A DNA stretch of 64,000 nt from Labia minor (GCA_963082975.1 OY720350.1:9815488-9879487), one strand, 5' to 3'. Shown: positions 22,835-34,337, counted from the stretch's first letter. Translations and numbers: made by a program. The notes: generated from the letters alone by a model not told the origin.

Positions 22835-23404
22835 AAAGGATATTGTATTAATATTTTTTTATATTTAAAATATTTTAAAATTTTTTATTTAATTTCGAAA
22901 TAAAATTAAAAATATATATTTTAATAATATTTTATAATTATAAATTACGATATATATTTATCATTCTTCAAATAAAAAAAAATATCCATGCACTTAGAAA
23001 CATACCTAATAATACATATTTATGTATTATTGAGGACCCCAGTTCAATTCATTTTAATCAGATTGATGCAATGATGCAACATTTAATAATTGTAATAAAT
23101 AATTAAAGAATTGTATATTAATATTTTTTAAAGGGTCGAACGAGAGCCCGGTGTCCCAGGTATTAATATTACCAGCCAAACCCAATAATAATGGATCATT
23201 TTTTTTAACTTAAGTACCGAGCCGAGACTCGGGGTCCCGGTACTTATTAATAATAATTGTATTTTCGGTGTTTTTATAGTAAAATTCATGTGATAATATA
23301 GTAAAGTTACTTAATTAAAAATATAAAACAAAATAAAGTCTTATTTTGATATGTTCATCCTAAGAAAGGACAGTGTCTTCTACCAAATCGATTGCCGCCT
23401 AAGC
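22835..23404. other. AT-rich sequence, nothing certain
   Basis: Two short segments at about 23125-23150 and 23215-23245 share gagcc/gagac...ggtcccgg-like strings. No family recognised. Confidence 0.35.
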
Positions 23405-23550
23405 GAGATTAAGGTGTTCTATGATCAGTAAAACGGGTTCTCTCATTCTTTATCTTGATTTTCTTGATCGGAGCCTCTAATATTTATTTCATATAGCTTC
23501 TCAATTTTGATTCCGTAGGTTGGGTGAATCGTCTGCAATTCTCTTATCAA
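23405..23550 (-). mobile_element. Decayed SINE fragment (family 2)
   Basis: It matches the 3' half of the SINE at 40996-41232 in the same orientation, for example atgatcagtaaaacgggttc and ttgattttcttgatcgga, with many substitutions. The tRNA-like head is missing. Confidence 0.7.
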
Positions 23551-23921
23551 CTTAATTAAATATAATATATATAATAATATTGACATTATATGTAATGATA
23601 GTTTAATTTTCTGTTAGAGGTTTATTGAAAGAATACTGCTATCCATTACCTATTCGGGGCATGCATCAAAATATCTCAAAACAATCTTTCTTAAATTTTT
23701 ATTGATCTTCAAAGAAGTTTTTGCTGATTAGTTGTCGTCATGATCTTAGACAACACTTCCACCTATTATTTTTTTAAATTTATTTAATTTTCATTATCTG
23801 GAATAATCTCACTTTAGATTTAAAGTTGAAAATAAATTGTCTAATCCAAATAGTATAATAGTTTAATCTTTTTTTGAAGTCCATCTTCATTTAGTCAACG
23901 CTTGTGACAATTCACAATCAC
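23551..23921. other. AT-rich sequence, nothing recognised
   Basis: No recognised content. Confidence 0.45.
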
Positions 23922-24386
23922 CGAGGATGGGGTGAAAAGTTTCCGGCCTGTCCAAGAAAAACGATGTTCTTAAATTTTTTTTTTTATTTTGCTTTATTTT
24001 ACAACATAATCTCCATCAACACTGATACATTTCTCATAACGGTGCTCTAATTTAGTTAATTAATTAAATTAATTAATTAAATTTGATTTAATTTAATTTT
24101 AGTCTCATCAACAGTTATGAATCGACGCAAAAATTCGTTGGGATTACGCCTACAGCGACAAATTGTCGGTAGAAATGGTTTTCGAAGCAGTTTTTGGTCT
24201 AACGTTAGCAAACGCGGCACCCACCTTGCACACATCTTTCCATGTTCAAATGGTTGTGTAAAATATTTCGCACACGTTCAGCTGACATCGTACAGTTATC
24301 ATGAATGTTGAAAAATAAAGCAAAAAAAAAAAAATTAAAAACATCGTTTTTCTTGGTCAGGCCGATAACTTTTCACCCCACCCTCG
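23922..24386 (-). mobile_element. Deleted mariner element, 465 bp
   Basis: The ends are cgaggatggggtgaaaagtt and its inverse, similar over about 45 bp, with TA after the right end. The coding remnant reads on the minus strand. The left TA appears mutated to CA. Confidence 0.85.
24010..24310 (-). pseudogene. Mariner transposase remnant
   Basis: On the minus strand, bases 24090-24300 encode HLNMERC, then after a one-base shift CARWVPRLLTLDQK and NPNEFLRRFITVDET, ending at the first catalytic aspartate. The sequence then jumps by deletion and an A/T-rich filler to the C-terminus at about 24050-24003, RYEKCISVDGDYVVK plus stop. The second and third catalytic aspartates are missing. This transposase is clearly distinct from those at 13306, 27448 and 35311, so several mariner lineages have invaded this genome. 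Confidence 0.8.
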
Positions 24387-25749
24387 TATCTCCAATGCAT
24401 ATTATGTATTTTTGCATCCCATGAGAAATCCAAACATCGAGTTATTTATTTAATTAGTTTTATCTAAAAACACCTACAAAATAGTTTCGTGGTTAATTTA
24501 TATCAATTTTGATACTACATTATTTTGTTATTATATCTATTTTTCTATTTATTTGTTTTTTTTTCCCCTTAACAACAAAGCATATTTATTAAAATAATTC
24601 ATTTGTAATAATTATTTCTTAATTGAAATTTACTAATAGAAAAATGAAAGATGTTAAAAATATGATATAAAAGAAAAATAGTAATAATAATAATAATATA
24701 AATTGACTTTTAAGATTTGTTTTCATAAAATGCAAATGGATATCAATTTAATTGGCCATTTATTGAATCACCGCGTATACCATTAATTTTCATATAAATA
24801 CCAGTTGAATATAATATAAAAGTAACGAGAAAAATATTTAATTGACAAACGATTCGTTAATAGTAATAGGGGAAAGTATTATTTTTTTTTTTTTAATTTA
24901 TCATAAAATTTTAATTAATAATCGCCCCGTAGATATTTTTCAAATTAAAAATTATTTTATACTACGACATAAACATTTGGATAAAAATATATTATATTTT
25001 TTGGAATTAAACTCACTCACTCCAGTTAACCATTTTTGGGGATGTTTAAATGAATAGAATATGTGAAAAAAAAAATAACAAAATAATTAAAAGAGCCATC
25101 TCTCCCAGTTCTATTTTATCATCAACCCCACCTAGAATGAATTGAAATATATTTTTTAATTTAAAATAATTATCAATTCACTCTAATATTCTGGTATATA
25201 TATATAAAATGTATGCTGCAATTATAATTTTACACCAACTCTTTATGAAAATTAGTTTGAAATCAGTTAATGTAAATAATGACAGTGCGAGGGGATGTTC
25301 TCGTCAATTTCAACCACCCAATTTCACTTGGCAACAAAATTGACATTCATTCAAAATATGAATCTACTATCTCATCAAGATAGAATTATCAAAAATTATT
25401 ATAATTAACGTTTTCCATTAGAATTAATTAGAGTTATCACCTATCTTTCAAAACTTATGAAAATTGAATTAAACAATTTTATTTATCAAATCATTTGTCA
25501 AAAATTTTATATTTTAAGATGATTAGATTGATAGTGAATTAAAAACTATAAGTAAATGAATTTTTATAATTTTTTTTTTTTTGTTTTTTTTTTTTTTTAA
25601 GAATTGTATGATTATATATAAATAATTTAATATTGTATGAAGGTACATGGCAGTAGAAAAATAAATTATATAATTTAATCCAAATTAGAGAGAGCTAATA
25701 GAATATCTAAAATTCAAGTAATGAGTGAGTTTATTTACAATGCATAGTG
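24387..25749. other. AT-rich sequence, nothing recognised
   Basis: The plus-strand frame at 24842-25057 is low-complexity and shows no domain. Confidence 0.45.
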
Positions 25750-26085
25750 CAGTGATTCTCAACCTTTTTTTTTACCGCGGCACACTTTTACTGGTTTAAA
25801 AATTTGGCGGCACACAAAGAAAAAGATAAGAGTAATAATTTACCATATTGAAAATAAGTGGCCCCAAAAGCGGTTTACCTTTTTTTTAGAACCAAATTGA
25901 AAAAAAAAATGTATAAAAAAGTAGGAAATGTTTAAGAGCCTTGTCCCAAAAACGTTTTACCTTTTTTTTTAGAACCAAATTGAAAAAATTTAGTAAAAAA
26001 GTCGGAAATGTTTAAGAGCCTCTTTACATTTGTAATAATTTGGCGGCACACAAAATTGCCACGACACAGTGGTTGAGTATCACTG
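25750..26085. mobile_element. hAT-type MITE (CAGTGATTCTCAACC family)
   Basis: The ends are cagtgattctcaacc and ggttgagtatcactg, with a perfect 8-bp duplication gcatagtg (25742-25749 and 26086-26093). The internal unit accaaattgaaaaa...gtcggaaatgtttaagagcc is present twice, as in the copy at 11194. Confidence 0.93.
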
Positions 26086-27229
26086 GCATAGTGGATGAGA
26101 TAAGTTGTTAAGCTGGTTTGTATGAGTTTAGTGTTTGTTGCTAGGAAATTAAAAAAAACAAACTAATTTAATAATTCACTTTAATTATTAATTATAATAG
26201 TTATTTGTTTTCTAAACTTTATAAATTCATATTTATTAATTATTTATGATTTTATCATTAAAAAAATCATTTTATTTCCAATGCAAAATTGTTTTTGAAT
26301 TTATATTTTATATTTTTTTTTTTTTAATTCTCATTTCAATTTTATGTATGTATGTATGTATTTTTAATGCTCTCATCATCATCATCATCATCATCATTTT
26401 CAGTTTGCATATATTAATTGAATACAAAAACATATAAAAAAATAATTTATTATTTTCAATAAAATTAATTTACATATAATATTTTCTCATTTGGAAATTA
26501 TTATAACAATATATATAATAAAATAATAATAATTTTTATTATTATTATAAATTGAATATTATTTATCCATAGAAGATGAATGAATAATTTCAATATTATG
26601 ATTTTTTTTTAAATACTTCTAATTAATTCTTATTAGTGTATGTTTGATTCATTAATTTAATTATAATAAAACAAACTATAAATTCCTCTAAAAAGTGAAC
26701 ATTTCGATCTTATAGAAGAGAGTATTTTCATAAATGTGCACTCAACAACTGATAGAGAGAATCGAATGATGTTTGCATTTGAAAGTAATGGATAATGCAT
26801 TAAAAATAAAAAAATAATTTAAAGCGAAATGAAAAATTGAAAACTTTTGAATCTTTACATGTTTATAATTTAGTGTGTAGTAATGTCTTGCAATGGTTGA
26901 AATAATTTAAGTGTATACTTTTTTAAAAAGTAAATTAACTGCATCTCAGTAGAAGATTAGGATTATTAAAGAAAATGAAACACATTGCAATTGTACAGTT
27001 GTTTAAGTAAATTCTTTTATTTTCTTAATAAACTACTTGAGCTTATTTTTTATTTATTTTAAAACGGTTTTTTCCCTATTTCATATACTTAAAATAAAAT
27101 AGTAAAGTAAAATCTATTATATTTCATTTTCATTTAAAATTTAAATTATTGAATTTAAGGCTATCATGTGAAAATTGTTATTTTAATATAATGTTAATTT
27201 AATATAATGTATATATATATATATATATA
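26086..27229. other. AT-rich sequence with short tandem repeats
   Basis: (ATGT)n at about 26344-26361, (ATC)n at 26373-26396 and (TA)n at 27210-27229. The 63-codon frame at 26246-26437 is low-complexity. Confidence 0.45.
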
Positions 27230-27447
27230 CGATGTGTGTATAAAAAGTTTGGTGAATTGTATGATAAAAACATAAAAAGAGAATGTTAATGATAAATATC
27301 TTTATTAACCTTCCAAATACTGTCCACTAGCCACAACCCACTTCTGACAACGTTCGTATAACGCTTGAAAACTGTTGGAGAAGTCTTGATGTGGAATCGT
27401 TCTCAGAATAGCCGTCACAACGTTCGGGCCGGTAAAAGAACAAAAGA

Positions 27448-27510
27448 TCGGCGATTGACTGTGCGACTAATATCCGAAGAATTGGGTATTAGCAAAGACA
27501 CAGTAAATCA
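27448..27510 (+). pseudogene. Mariner transposase, N-terminal helix-turn-helix fragment
   Basis: Twenty-one codons read DRRLTVRLISEELGISKDTV, the second helix-turn-helix of mariner transposases that binds the terminal repeats. The hAT MITE at 27509 interrupts the frame straight after it. No catalytic residues are left. Confidence 0.8.
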
Positions 27511-27827
27511 GCGTTTTCCAACCTGTGGGGCGGGAAGGTATTAGAACCAATTCAAGTGCCCGCGAAGGCAATTCAATTGCCCGAAAACTTTTGAAAATTT
27601 TATTTTCAATTTTTTTCAATGATTTTGTGGCCAAACTTTTGAACATTTTCGATTTTTTTCAATTTTTTTTCAGTATGGTTCTTAAAAAAAAAAGGTCAGA
27701 TGATTTTGCGATGCTCTGAACCATGGCCCACCATGGTCCACCCACGTTATATTATTTCAGAAATGTGACCGACTATTTAAAAAGGAAATTAGATTATTAT
27801 TAGAAAATGGGGGGCGCCGGTACAGTG
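27509..27827. mobile_element. hAT-type MITE nested in the mariner
   Basis: It starts cagcgttttccaacctgtgg, a hAT-like end. The 8-mers cagtaaat (27501-27508) and cagtaagt (27828-27835) match at 7 of 8. The right terminus (gtacagtg) is a poor inverse of the left, so the right limit is uncertain. Confidence 0.55.
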
Positions 27828-27898
27828 CAGTAAGTAATGTTTTCTGGTGTCCTGCTTGTGGATTGACGGCCTGAACGTTGTGACGGCTATTCTGAGAA

Positions 27899-27982
27899 CG
27901 ATTCCACATCAAGACTTCTCTAACAGTTTTCAAGCGTTGTCAGAAGTGGGTTGTGGCTAGTGGAGAGTATTTTGAAGGTTAA
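27899..27982 (+). pseudogene. Mariner transposase, C-terminal fragment
   Basis: Twenty-seven codons end FKRCQKWVVASGEYFEG and a stop, the usual mariner C-terminus. The same sequence appears inverted at 27318-27402 in the left arm, where it is read on the minus strand with small differences, which is what makes the element a fold-back. Confidence 0.85.
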
Positions 27983-28053
27983 TAAAGGTATTTACAATTA
28001 ACATTCTCTTTTTATGTTTTTATCATACCATTCACCGAACATTTTAGACACAC

Positions 28054-28084
<31 letters not shown>

Positions 28085-29085
28085 CAAACCCGGATTTAAG
28101 ACGATTGGTGTGATTGGTCCCAATCGGGTCCCGCACTTGAACTTGCTACACATCACCATAAAAATTAACAAAATGTCATTTTTTGAAAGATAAAAGATAA
28201 ATTATAATTTATTCAAATAATTAAAAATATATTTAATATAAAATAATAATATAATATAGAAAAAGGGTATGGAAGTAAATGTCGTTTAATTAATTGAATA
28301 GTACTATTACTCTTTCATTTATTCTATTGAATATACGTTTTTTTAACTTTTTTTTAGCATTAGTCATTTTTCTCTAATTATAATAATAATTCGTTTTGAA
28401 ATCAACCCGGAATGCATTCTTCTCCTGGAATCATGTCAAAAAGTCTTTTTTTTTTAAAAAAAACACAGTTTAAATGAGTTGGCTTCAATGTACGATAACT
28501 TCTTCTTCTGTTTTTTTTGTCTAAAAAAAACTTTTTTATTTCTTCAAATGAAATTCGAACAATATCAAATAGAAAGTTCCTTCGTCTTCCATCTAAAAAG
28601 ACTTTAAAGAAAATAAAATATATAAAGTCCAATTAAATTATCATGTTGAAATGAAGAAAAAGAGGAACATTTAAATTTAATAAATTAATGTTTGAATTTA
28701 AATTTCTTTTAATCAAATATTTGTTATATTTTTATTTTTTTTCAAAATAGATTTTTTTGAATCCTATTTGAACATTAGATAGAAATATTTGGGGCTGATA
28801 TTGTAAAAAGTTGAAATCAAATAAAATCCATCTGGCCAGCCGCTACTAACATCTGCACAATCCAGATTCAGTTTACAGGCCATTCAATTGGAGATAATCA
28901 CCTATTCAATTTAAACACGAATAATTGGTCGCTTTCTGTCCAATACGCTGTAACTATGGTGCTTAAAAAGGGGGTAATTAGAGAAAGGTGTTGGCTCAGG
29001 GGCAACCCTCCATCTGACTATACCATATGCATGATTTATATGAATTTAATAAATGACTACCATGAACATTAAGTATTATTTATAT
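28054..29085. other. AT-rich sequence with a (TA)n run and an unrecognised block
   Basis: (TA)n at 28054-28079. The segment 28080-28145 (cccggatttaagacgattgg) and the block 28790-29030 have ordinary composition but no feature I can name. Confidence 0.4.
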
Positions 29086-29550
29086 CAGTGGTTCTTAAAC
29101 TGTGGTCCGCGGACCCCTGGGGGTCCGCGAAGCCTTTACTGGGGGTCCGCGGTCCTCGGAAAAAAATCATCGTAAAAATATATACATATATAAATATTTA
29201 AAGTTCATTGTTTAACTATATCCTCCTAGAGAATTACGGCTATAATTTAATACTATTAATAATACTATTTTATTTTATTAAATTGATAATTATGTCAATT
29301 AATTTTTTGTGAATAAATAAACATATATAAAAAACTATATATAAAATTTGAATTTTCATCCATTCATTCATTTAAAATCATTTTTCGATTGTTCCTTTAA
29401 AATAACCCCTCTTAGGGGCTCGGAAGGGGAGGCATATAAGGGAATTTTCTTTCACTTTGTTATTGGGGAAAACCAGGGGAGGGGACAGTCTTACCCGGAA
29501 AAACCCAAATTGTCAGCGTCCACTCTGGGGTTTTAAACAGTTTTAAAGCA

Positions 29551-29715
29551 AATGTTAATTATAAGTTCATTTCTCAACGAGTTGTATCTTTAAATTATTT
29601 TTATTAATGTTAATTATAAGTTCATTTCTCAACGAGTTGTATCTTTAAATTATTTTTATTAATGTTAATTATAAGTTCATTTCTCAACGAGTTGTATCTT
29701 TAAATTATTTTTATT
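29551..29715 (+). repeat. Tandem repeat, three identical 55-bp units
   Basis: Units begin aatgttaattataagttcat and are identical in all three copies as far as I can see. They lie upstream of the transposase gene, inside the transposon. Confidence 0.95.
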
Positions 29716-29880
29716 AATTTAATTAATTATAATTAAATTATAGCTAATAATTTTTTTTAATTTTTAGTGTAATTTGCATGATCATTATTTTATAAAAACA
29801 CTAAACACATTTTGCAATTTCCCAGAAAGGCTGTTTTTGAGAGTAAGTATAAGTTAGTTTTATGAATAAAAAATATTTAT

Positions 29881-29970
29881 TTTAATAATATTTTAGAATC
29901 AAATTACGAAATTAATAATATTTTAGAATCAAATTACGAAATTAATAATATTTTAGAATCAAATTACGAA
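29881..29970 (+). repeat. Tandem repeat, three 30-bp units
   Basis: Units contain attttagaatcaaattacga. They are followed by a more degenerate array of about 24 bp units (tttaaaatgatattaaaaca, about 29998-30110) and a (TTATAT)n run at 30130-30165. Confidence 0.93.
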
Positions 29971-30201
29971 ATATATTTATTATATAAATTAATATTCATT
30001 TAAAATGATATTAAATCATTTATTTAAAATGATTTAAAACATTTATTAAAATGATTTAAAACATTCATTTAAAATGATATTAAAACATTCATTTAAAATC
30101 ATATTAAAACATAGCTAGTAAATAATAATTCGTTATATTTATATTATATTTATATTATATTTATATTATTGTAGTTCAATGTTAATAAATTACTCCATAA
30201 A

Positions 30202-32061
30202 ATGGATCGTTGGCTACAAACTGGTTCAACACAGAAACGGAAAGAATCAGATGATGAGGCATCAACAGCAAACTCTACCAAGAAACGCAAAACTAGAAAA
30301 TATTCGGATGATTATTTATCATTTGGATTTACTTATATTTGCAACAATGATGTGGAAAGACCAGTCTGCGTTCTATGTCAGGAAAGTTTATCCAATGAAA
30401 GTATGAAACCTGCTAATCTCAGACGTCATTTACAAACAAAGCACAGCGAGCATGTTAGTAAGTCTATCGAATTTTTTAAAATGAAAAAAGAAGAACTTAA
30501 TTCAAGTCAGAAATTGATGGTAAAGACGGGATCTGGTGGTATGAGTAAGAAAGCAGTAATGGCATCATATGAAGTAGCTCTACTTATTGCTAAAGCAGGA
30601 AAGCCGCATAATATAGCAGAGCAATTAATTCTTCCTGCTACAAAAGTAATTACAAATATAATGTTAGGAACTAAAGCAGCAAACGATATAAATTTGATTT
30701 CATTATCAAATGATACGGTTAAGAATAGGATTGAAGACATGTCATGTAATATAAAAGAAGAATTAATATCGAGAGTGCGCAAAAGTCACTATTACTCATT
30801 ACAATTGGATGAAAGTACTGATGTCACTAATAATGCCAATTTGTTAGCTTTCATTAGATATGAGTTTGAAAATCAAATACAAGAAGATGTATTGTTTTGT
30901 GATTCACTACCTTCACGAACGACAGCTAATGACATATTTAACAGTTTGAATAATTTTATAACCGAAAATGAAATAGAGTGGCCAAAATGTGTTGGAATTT
31001 GCACTGATGGTGCTCGTGCAATGTCAGGTACAAGAACTGGATTGATTGCTCTTATTAAAAATGTTGCGCCTCAGGTTGTTTGGAATCATTGCTGCATTCA
31101 CAGAGAATCATTAGCAGCCAAAAATATGTCACCAGATTTGAAAAGAACATTAGACGAAGTAGTTAAAATTGTCAATTTCATTAAGGCTCGTCCACTTAAT
31201 TCCAGAGTTTTTAAAATTTTGTGTGAGGAAATGGGTAGTCAACATACACATTTATTATTACATACAGATGTACGTTGGTTGTCCCGCGGGAAAGTACTCA
31301 TTCGCCTTTTTGAGCTTCGAGATGAAATACGATTGTTTTTAATAGATGCGCATTTTGAACTGACCGAATGTTTCAATGATTTTATCTGGTTAGCTAAGGT
31401 GGCTTACTTGACTGATATTTTTACAAAATTGAACGAACTTAATTTGAGCCTGCAAGGTACTGTTGTAAATATATTTAAAGTTGAAGATAAAATAGAAGCA
31501 ATGATTAAAAAAATCGACTTGTGGTCGAAACGCATCCAGAACGGTGTATATGAGTCTTTTCCAACTCTCAATGATTTCATAGAAAGCTCCAGTGAAAAAT
31601 TGCTTAATCAAACGCGTCAATTATTTGTTGAACATTTAATTACTTTGAAAAGCAACTTCAGGAAGTATTTTTCTACTCCTGATCCTTGCAATAACTGGAT
31701 CAGAGATCCATTTAATATGGAAATTACAAATGCTAAACATTTATCTGCACCTGAACAAGATATTCTCGTGGAATTATCATGTGATACAACTTATAAACTA
31801 AAATTTAACAAAACTGAATTGAGCAACTTTTGGTTACTTCTCAGGTCAGATTATCCTGCGCTTGCAAATAAAGCACTTCAACACTTGATTCCATTCTGCA
31901 CAACATATTTATGCGAACAAGCTTTTTCGGTACTATTTTATATTAAGTCTAAATATAGAAACAAATTAAATGTAGAGCCGGATCTTAGATTAAAAGTTTC
32001 CAATATTAAGCCAGATATTGAGATTCTTGTTTCAAGAAAACAACTGCATACATCTCATTAA
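30202..32061 (+). CDS. hAT transposase with BED zinc finger, 619 aa
   Basis: This enzyme would excise and insert the surrounding hAT transposon in the nucleus. It begins MDRWL, a common start for ZBED/SCAND3-like hAT transposases. A BED-type zinc finger lies near residues 37-82, with C56, C59, H76 and H81. The RNase H-like catalytic domain shows LDESTDV (D203) and CTDGARAMSG (D269), then the hAT CxxH motif at C297-H300 (HCCIHRESLA) and the LHTDVRWLSRG motif near 354-362. The C-terminal dimerisation region, 548-580, has TTYLCEQAFS with the likely catalytic glutamate E572. The frame is complete, with no intron needed, and ends 32061. An overlapping ATG at 30179 is in another frame. Length fits the family (about 600-650 residues). 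Domestication as a host gene is possible but unlikely, because intact element ends surround it. Confidence 0.95.
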   Translation: MDRWLQTGSTQKRKESDDEASTANSTKKRKTRKYSDDYLSFGFTYICNNDVERPVCVLCQESLSNESMKPANLRRHLQTKHSEHVSKSIEFFKMKKEELNSSQKLMVKTGSGGMSKKAVMASYEVALLIAKAGKPHNIAEQLILPATKVITNIMLGTKAANDINLISLSNDTVKNRIEDMSCNIKEELISRVRKSHYYSLQLDESTDVTNNANLLAFIRYEFENQIQEDVLFCDSLPSRTTANDIFNSLNNFITENEIEWPKCVGICTDGARAMSGTRTGLIALIKNVAPQVVWNHCCIHRESLAAKNMSPDLKRTLDEVVKIVNFIKARPLNSRVFKILCEEMGSQHTHLLLHTDVRWLSRGKVLIRLFELRDEIRLFLIDAHFELTECFNDFIWLAKVAYLTDIFTKLNELNLSLQGTVVNIFKVEDKIEAMIKKIDLWSKRIQNGVYESFPTLNDFIESSSEKLLNQTRQLFVEHLITLKSNFRKYFSTPDPCNNWIRDPFNMEITNAKHLSAPEQDILVELSCDTTYKLKFNKTELSNFWLLLRSDYPALANKALQHLIPFCTTYLCEQAFSVLFYIKSKYRNKLNVEPDLRLKVSNIKPDIEILVSRKQLHTSH

Positions 32062-32447
32062 ATATGTAAGTTATATTTAATGAGATAGATGCAGTTATTT
32101 TTTAAAATATTTCTTATTTAATATTTTCTGAAAAAAATTATAAAATATTTATATGAATTTAATGTAAGTACCCATTATAATTTGTGAGATTTGTTGCTAT
32201 GACAATGTTTGTATTTTCTTTCTTCAATATTATAATTTCTAATAAAATGTGTTCTACAATATGCAAAAAAATCGTTATTCACCAATCACTGTTAGAAATA
32301 TTCATCATATATCCTTGTCCTTATGAGATCGTAAGCCAGAAATTAATTAATAAAATGACGTAAAGTACCTAAAGTTGTGATGGGGGTCCGTCAAAAAAAA
32401 TTTTTTCAAGTGGGGGTCCGTGGAGTACATAAGTTTAAGAACCTATG

Positions 32448-32650
32448 ATTTATATCATTTCAAAATATTGATAATTTTCTAATCAATTCACTGAGATAAA
32501 ATTAAAGAAGTGACTATTCAACTGAAAATACACCTGGTTAGAATTATTAACGAGAAGTCAGCAGCGATTTAAATTGATTAGTTATGGAATACGAATTGAA
32601 AAGAAATTACTTTTAACTACTTTGACTTTCATATATGTATAATCTATTTC
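32448..32650. other. Spacer between two hAT insertions
   Basis: About 200 bp, A/T-rich, nothing recognised. Confidence 0.5.
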
Positions 32651-33407
32651 CAGTGGCGTACCTAGGGGGGTGCGGTCCGCACCGGGCGGCACTTATCTTG
32701 GGGCGGCATTTTTTATATTTAGTTATAGTTGTAAAAAGCAACTTATTCATTTCATATTTATTTTTTTTCTTTCTTGAATAATAAATGATTATTATGATTA
32801 TTATAAGTTTACTAATTGATTTATATAAATTATGATCAACTATATGATTTCGAATATTATTCCTCGGTGTATATAAATGCATTTTAGTGTAAATTTTGAA
32901 TTCTAATTCCAAGAACAGGATAATAATTTTATTTTATTGTATTCATTAAAATTCGTTGAATTCGTAAACGCATCTTTACGATTTTGTTCGGCAATTTTTC
33001 CTAACTAAAATTTGTTGATATCAGTTTATAAATGTCATTTATTTTGAAAAGTTTATATGATTACTTTGAAGTGATATACCAATATTTTTTTTAAATCATA
33101 GATTTTTCTTTTGAAAAGCAGGGCCGGCGGAAAAAAATATAAATATAAATTTTGAGAGCATTATACACGATTTTTCTAGTATGAAAGCTAGAAGAGTAAA
33201 TATTATATTAATATGTTAAAAAGTGCATACAAATATGTGTAAAAAAATTTACTCTGTGTATTAATTAATATTGATTAAATAACTTAATAATTTATTTATG
33301 TGCATTAATTTATAAATTTATAAATACCACTATTTGATTGACTTATAATAAAAAGGGCGGCAAACTGGTGATCGCCCCGGGCGGCAAAAGTTCTAGGTAC
33401 GCCACTG
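32651..33407. mobile_element. hAT-type non-autonomous element, 757 bp
   Basis: The ends cagtggcgtacctag and ctaggtacgccactg are perfect inverses, with a perfect 8-bp duplication tctatttc (32643-32650 and 33408-33415). GC-rich gggcggca segments lie just inside each end, and the middle is A/T-rich and non-coding. Confidence 0.95.
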
Positions 33408-33488
33408 TCTATTTCATTAGATTTGTAATATAACTACACTTCTGGTTAATAATTATCACGACGGCCTATTTTTTTTTTTTTTTTTTGT

Positions 33489-34337
33489 TTTTTACTATCT
33501 CGCATGGCGAAAATTTTCGATTTTGAGATTTTGATGTTTTTATACGTTTTGAAAGTCCCTGGGTCATTTTCACTAAGTTGAGAAAAAATTATGTGTGAGT
33601 GTGTGTATGCATGTAGACAAGATTGCGCAAAAACGGTTGGAGCTAGAAAAATGAAATTTGGTACATGGGCATTATTCAAAATTTGTAGTTTTCTATCAAC
33701 TTTTGTGAAATATAGCTCATTCGGAATAGGGCCATTACCTACCACGTTTTCATTTTTGTTCTTCTAAACTGACTATAAAAATAACGATATTTGTTTGATA
33801 AAAAATTATTTGTTTTTATTTATAAGGGAATTTTGTAAATAAAACCACATATTGATATTTTTTTTGAATAAATTTACAATAAAAAATATCAATATTGACA
33901 TTTTGATATTTTTTTTTTAATAAATTTACAATAAAAAATATCAATATGTGGTTTTATTTACAAAATTTCCTTATATATGTTTGATAGTTTTTCACATGTG
34001 TAAAAATGGTATAAAACTGCTATATATAGAATTTCAGCTTGAATGAATCGCTGAAAGTACCGGAATTAATTTTTAAAATTTTTTAACACGTTGACTGCCA
34101 ATCACGCGCCAGGAAGTAAAGTGGTGATGACATATCAACAAAGAGCCACAATTAATATATATTAATTAATTAATTTAATTAAATAACAATACTATACTGC
34201 GAATTCACATTTTTTAATTAATTAATCCAATTCAATTATACTCAATTTATAATTTAATTAATTAAATTAATGTAAATATAATATATGTTAATCAATCCAA
34301 TTCAAATTTGCGAGATAGTCGAGTGTATACACTCTAG
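33489..34337 (-). mobile_element. Helentron-like element, family A, copy 5
   Basis: The most diverged copy. It starts ttttactatctcgcatggcg, has a short (TG)n microsatellite at about 33593-33610 and the core atgaaatttggta, and ends gagtgtatacactctag. It is split by a palindromic insertion at 33821-33975. Confidence 0.75.
33821..33975. repeat. Palindromic insertion sharing the Penelope-associated terminal sequence
   Basis: The arms ttttgtaaataaaaccacat and their inverse meet around 33890-33900. The arm sequence matches the palindrome at 18922-19129. It interrupts the family A element, and ttgtttgata/atgtttgata occurs on both sides, consistent with a target duplication of about 10 bp. Confidence 0.7.

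Larger units (their letters stand above)
27230..28053 (+). mobile_element. Fold-back mariner element with nested hAT MITE
   Basis: The two ends are inverted copies over about 200 bp (27230-27435 against 27860-28053), sharing ggtgaattgtatgataaaaa and the transposase C-terminal region. Both sides are (TA)n tracts, so insertion was at TA inside a microsatellite. The centre keeps a short N-terminal transposase segment and an inserted hAT-type MITE at 27509-27827. Confidence 0.85.
29086..32447 (+). mobile_element. Autonomous hAT transposon, 3.36 kb
   Basis: The left end is cagtggttcttaaac and the right end gtttaagaacctatg (two mismatches at positions 3-4), followed inward by ggtccgcggacccc-like GC-rich subterminal repeats. 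A perfect 8-bp target duplication atttatat flanks it (29078-29085 and 32448-32455). It contains one uninterrupted transposase gene. The 5' leader of about 1.1 kb holds several tandem repeats and an unrelated GC-richer insert at about 29404-29535. The intact frame and duplication indicate a young copy that may still be active. Confidence 0.95.

Noticed and set aside
27509..27827. Perfect hAT inverted repeats for the nested MITE
   Set aside because: Only the left end and a 7 of 8 duplication support it. The right end is a poor inverse, so confidence was lowered.
29551..29970. CRISPR array
   Set aside because: The units are directly adjacent tandem repeats with no unique spacers, in an animal transposon.
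30179..30406. Alternative 75-codon frame at the start of the hAT transposase
   Set aside because: It overlaps the first codons of the 619-codon transposase in another frame and shows no motif of its own.
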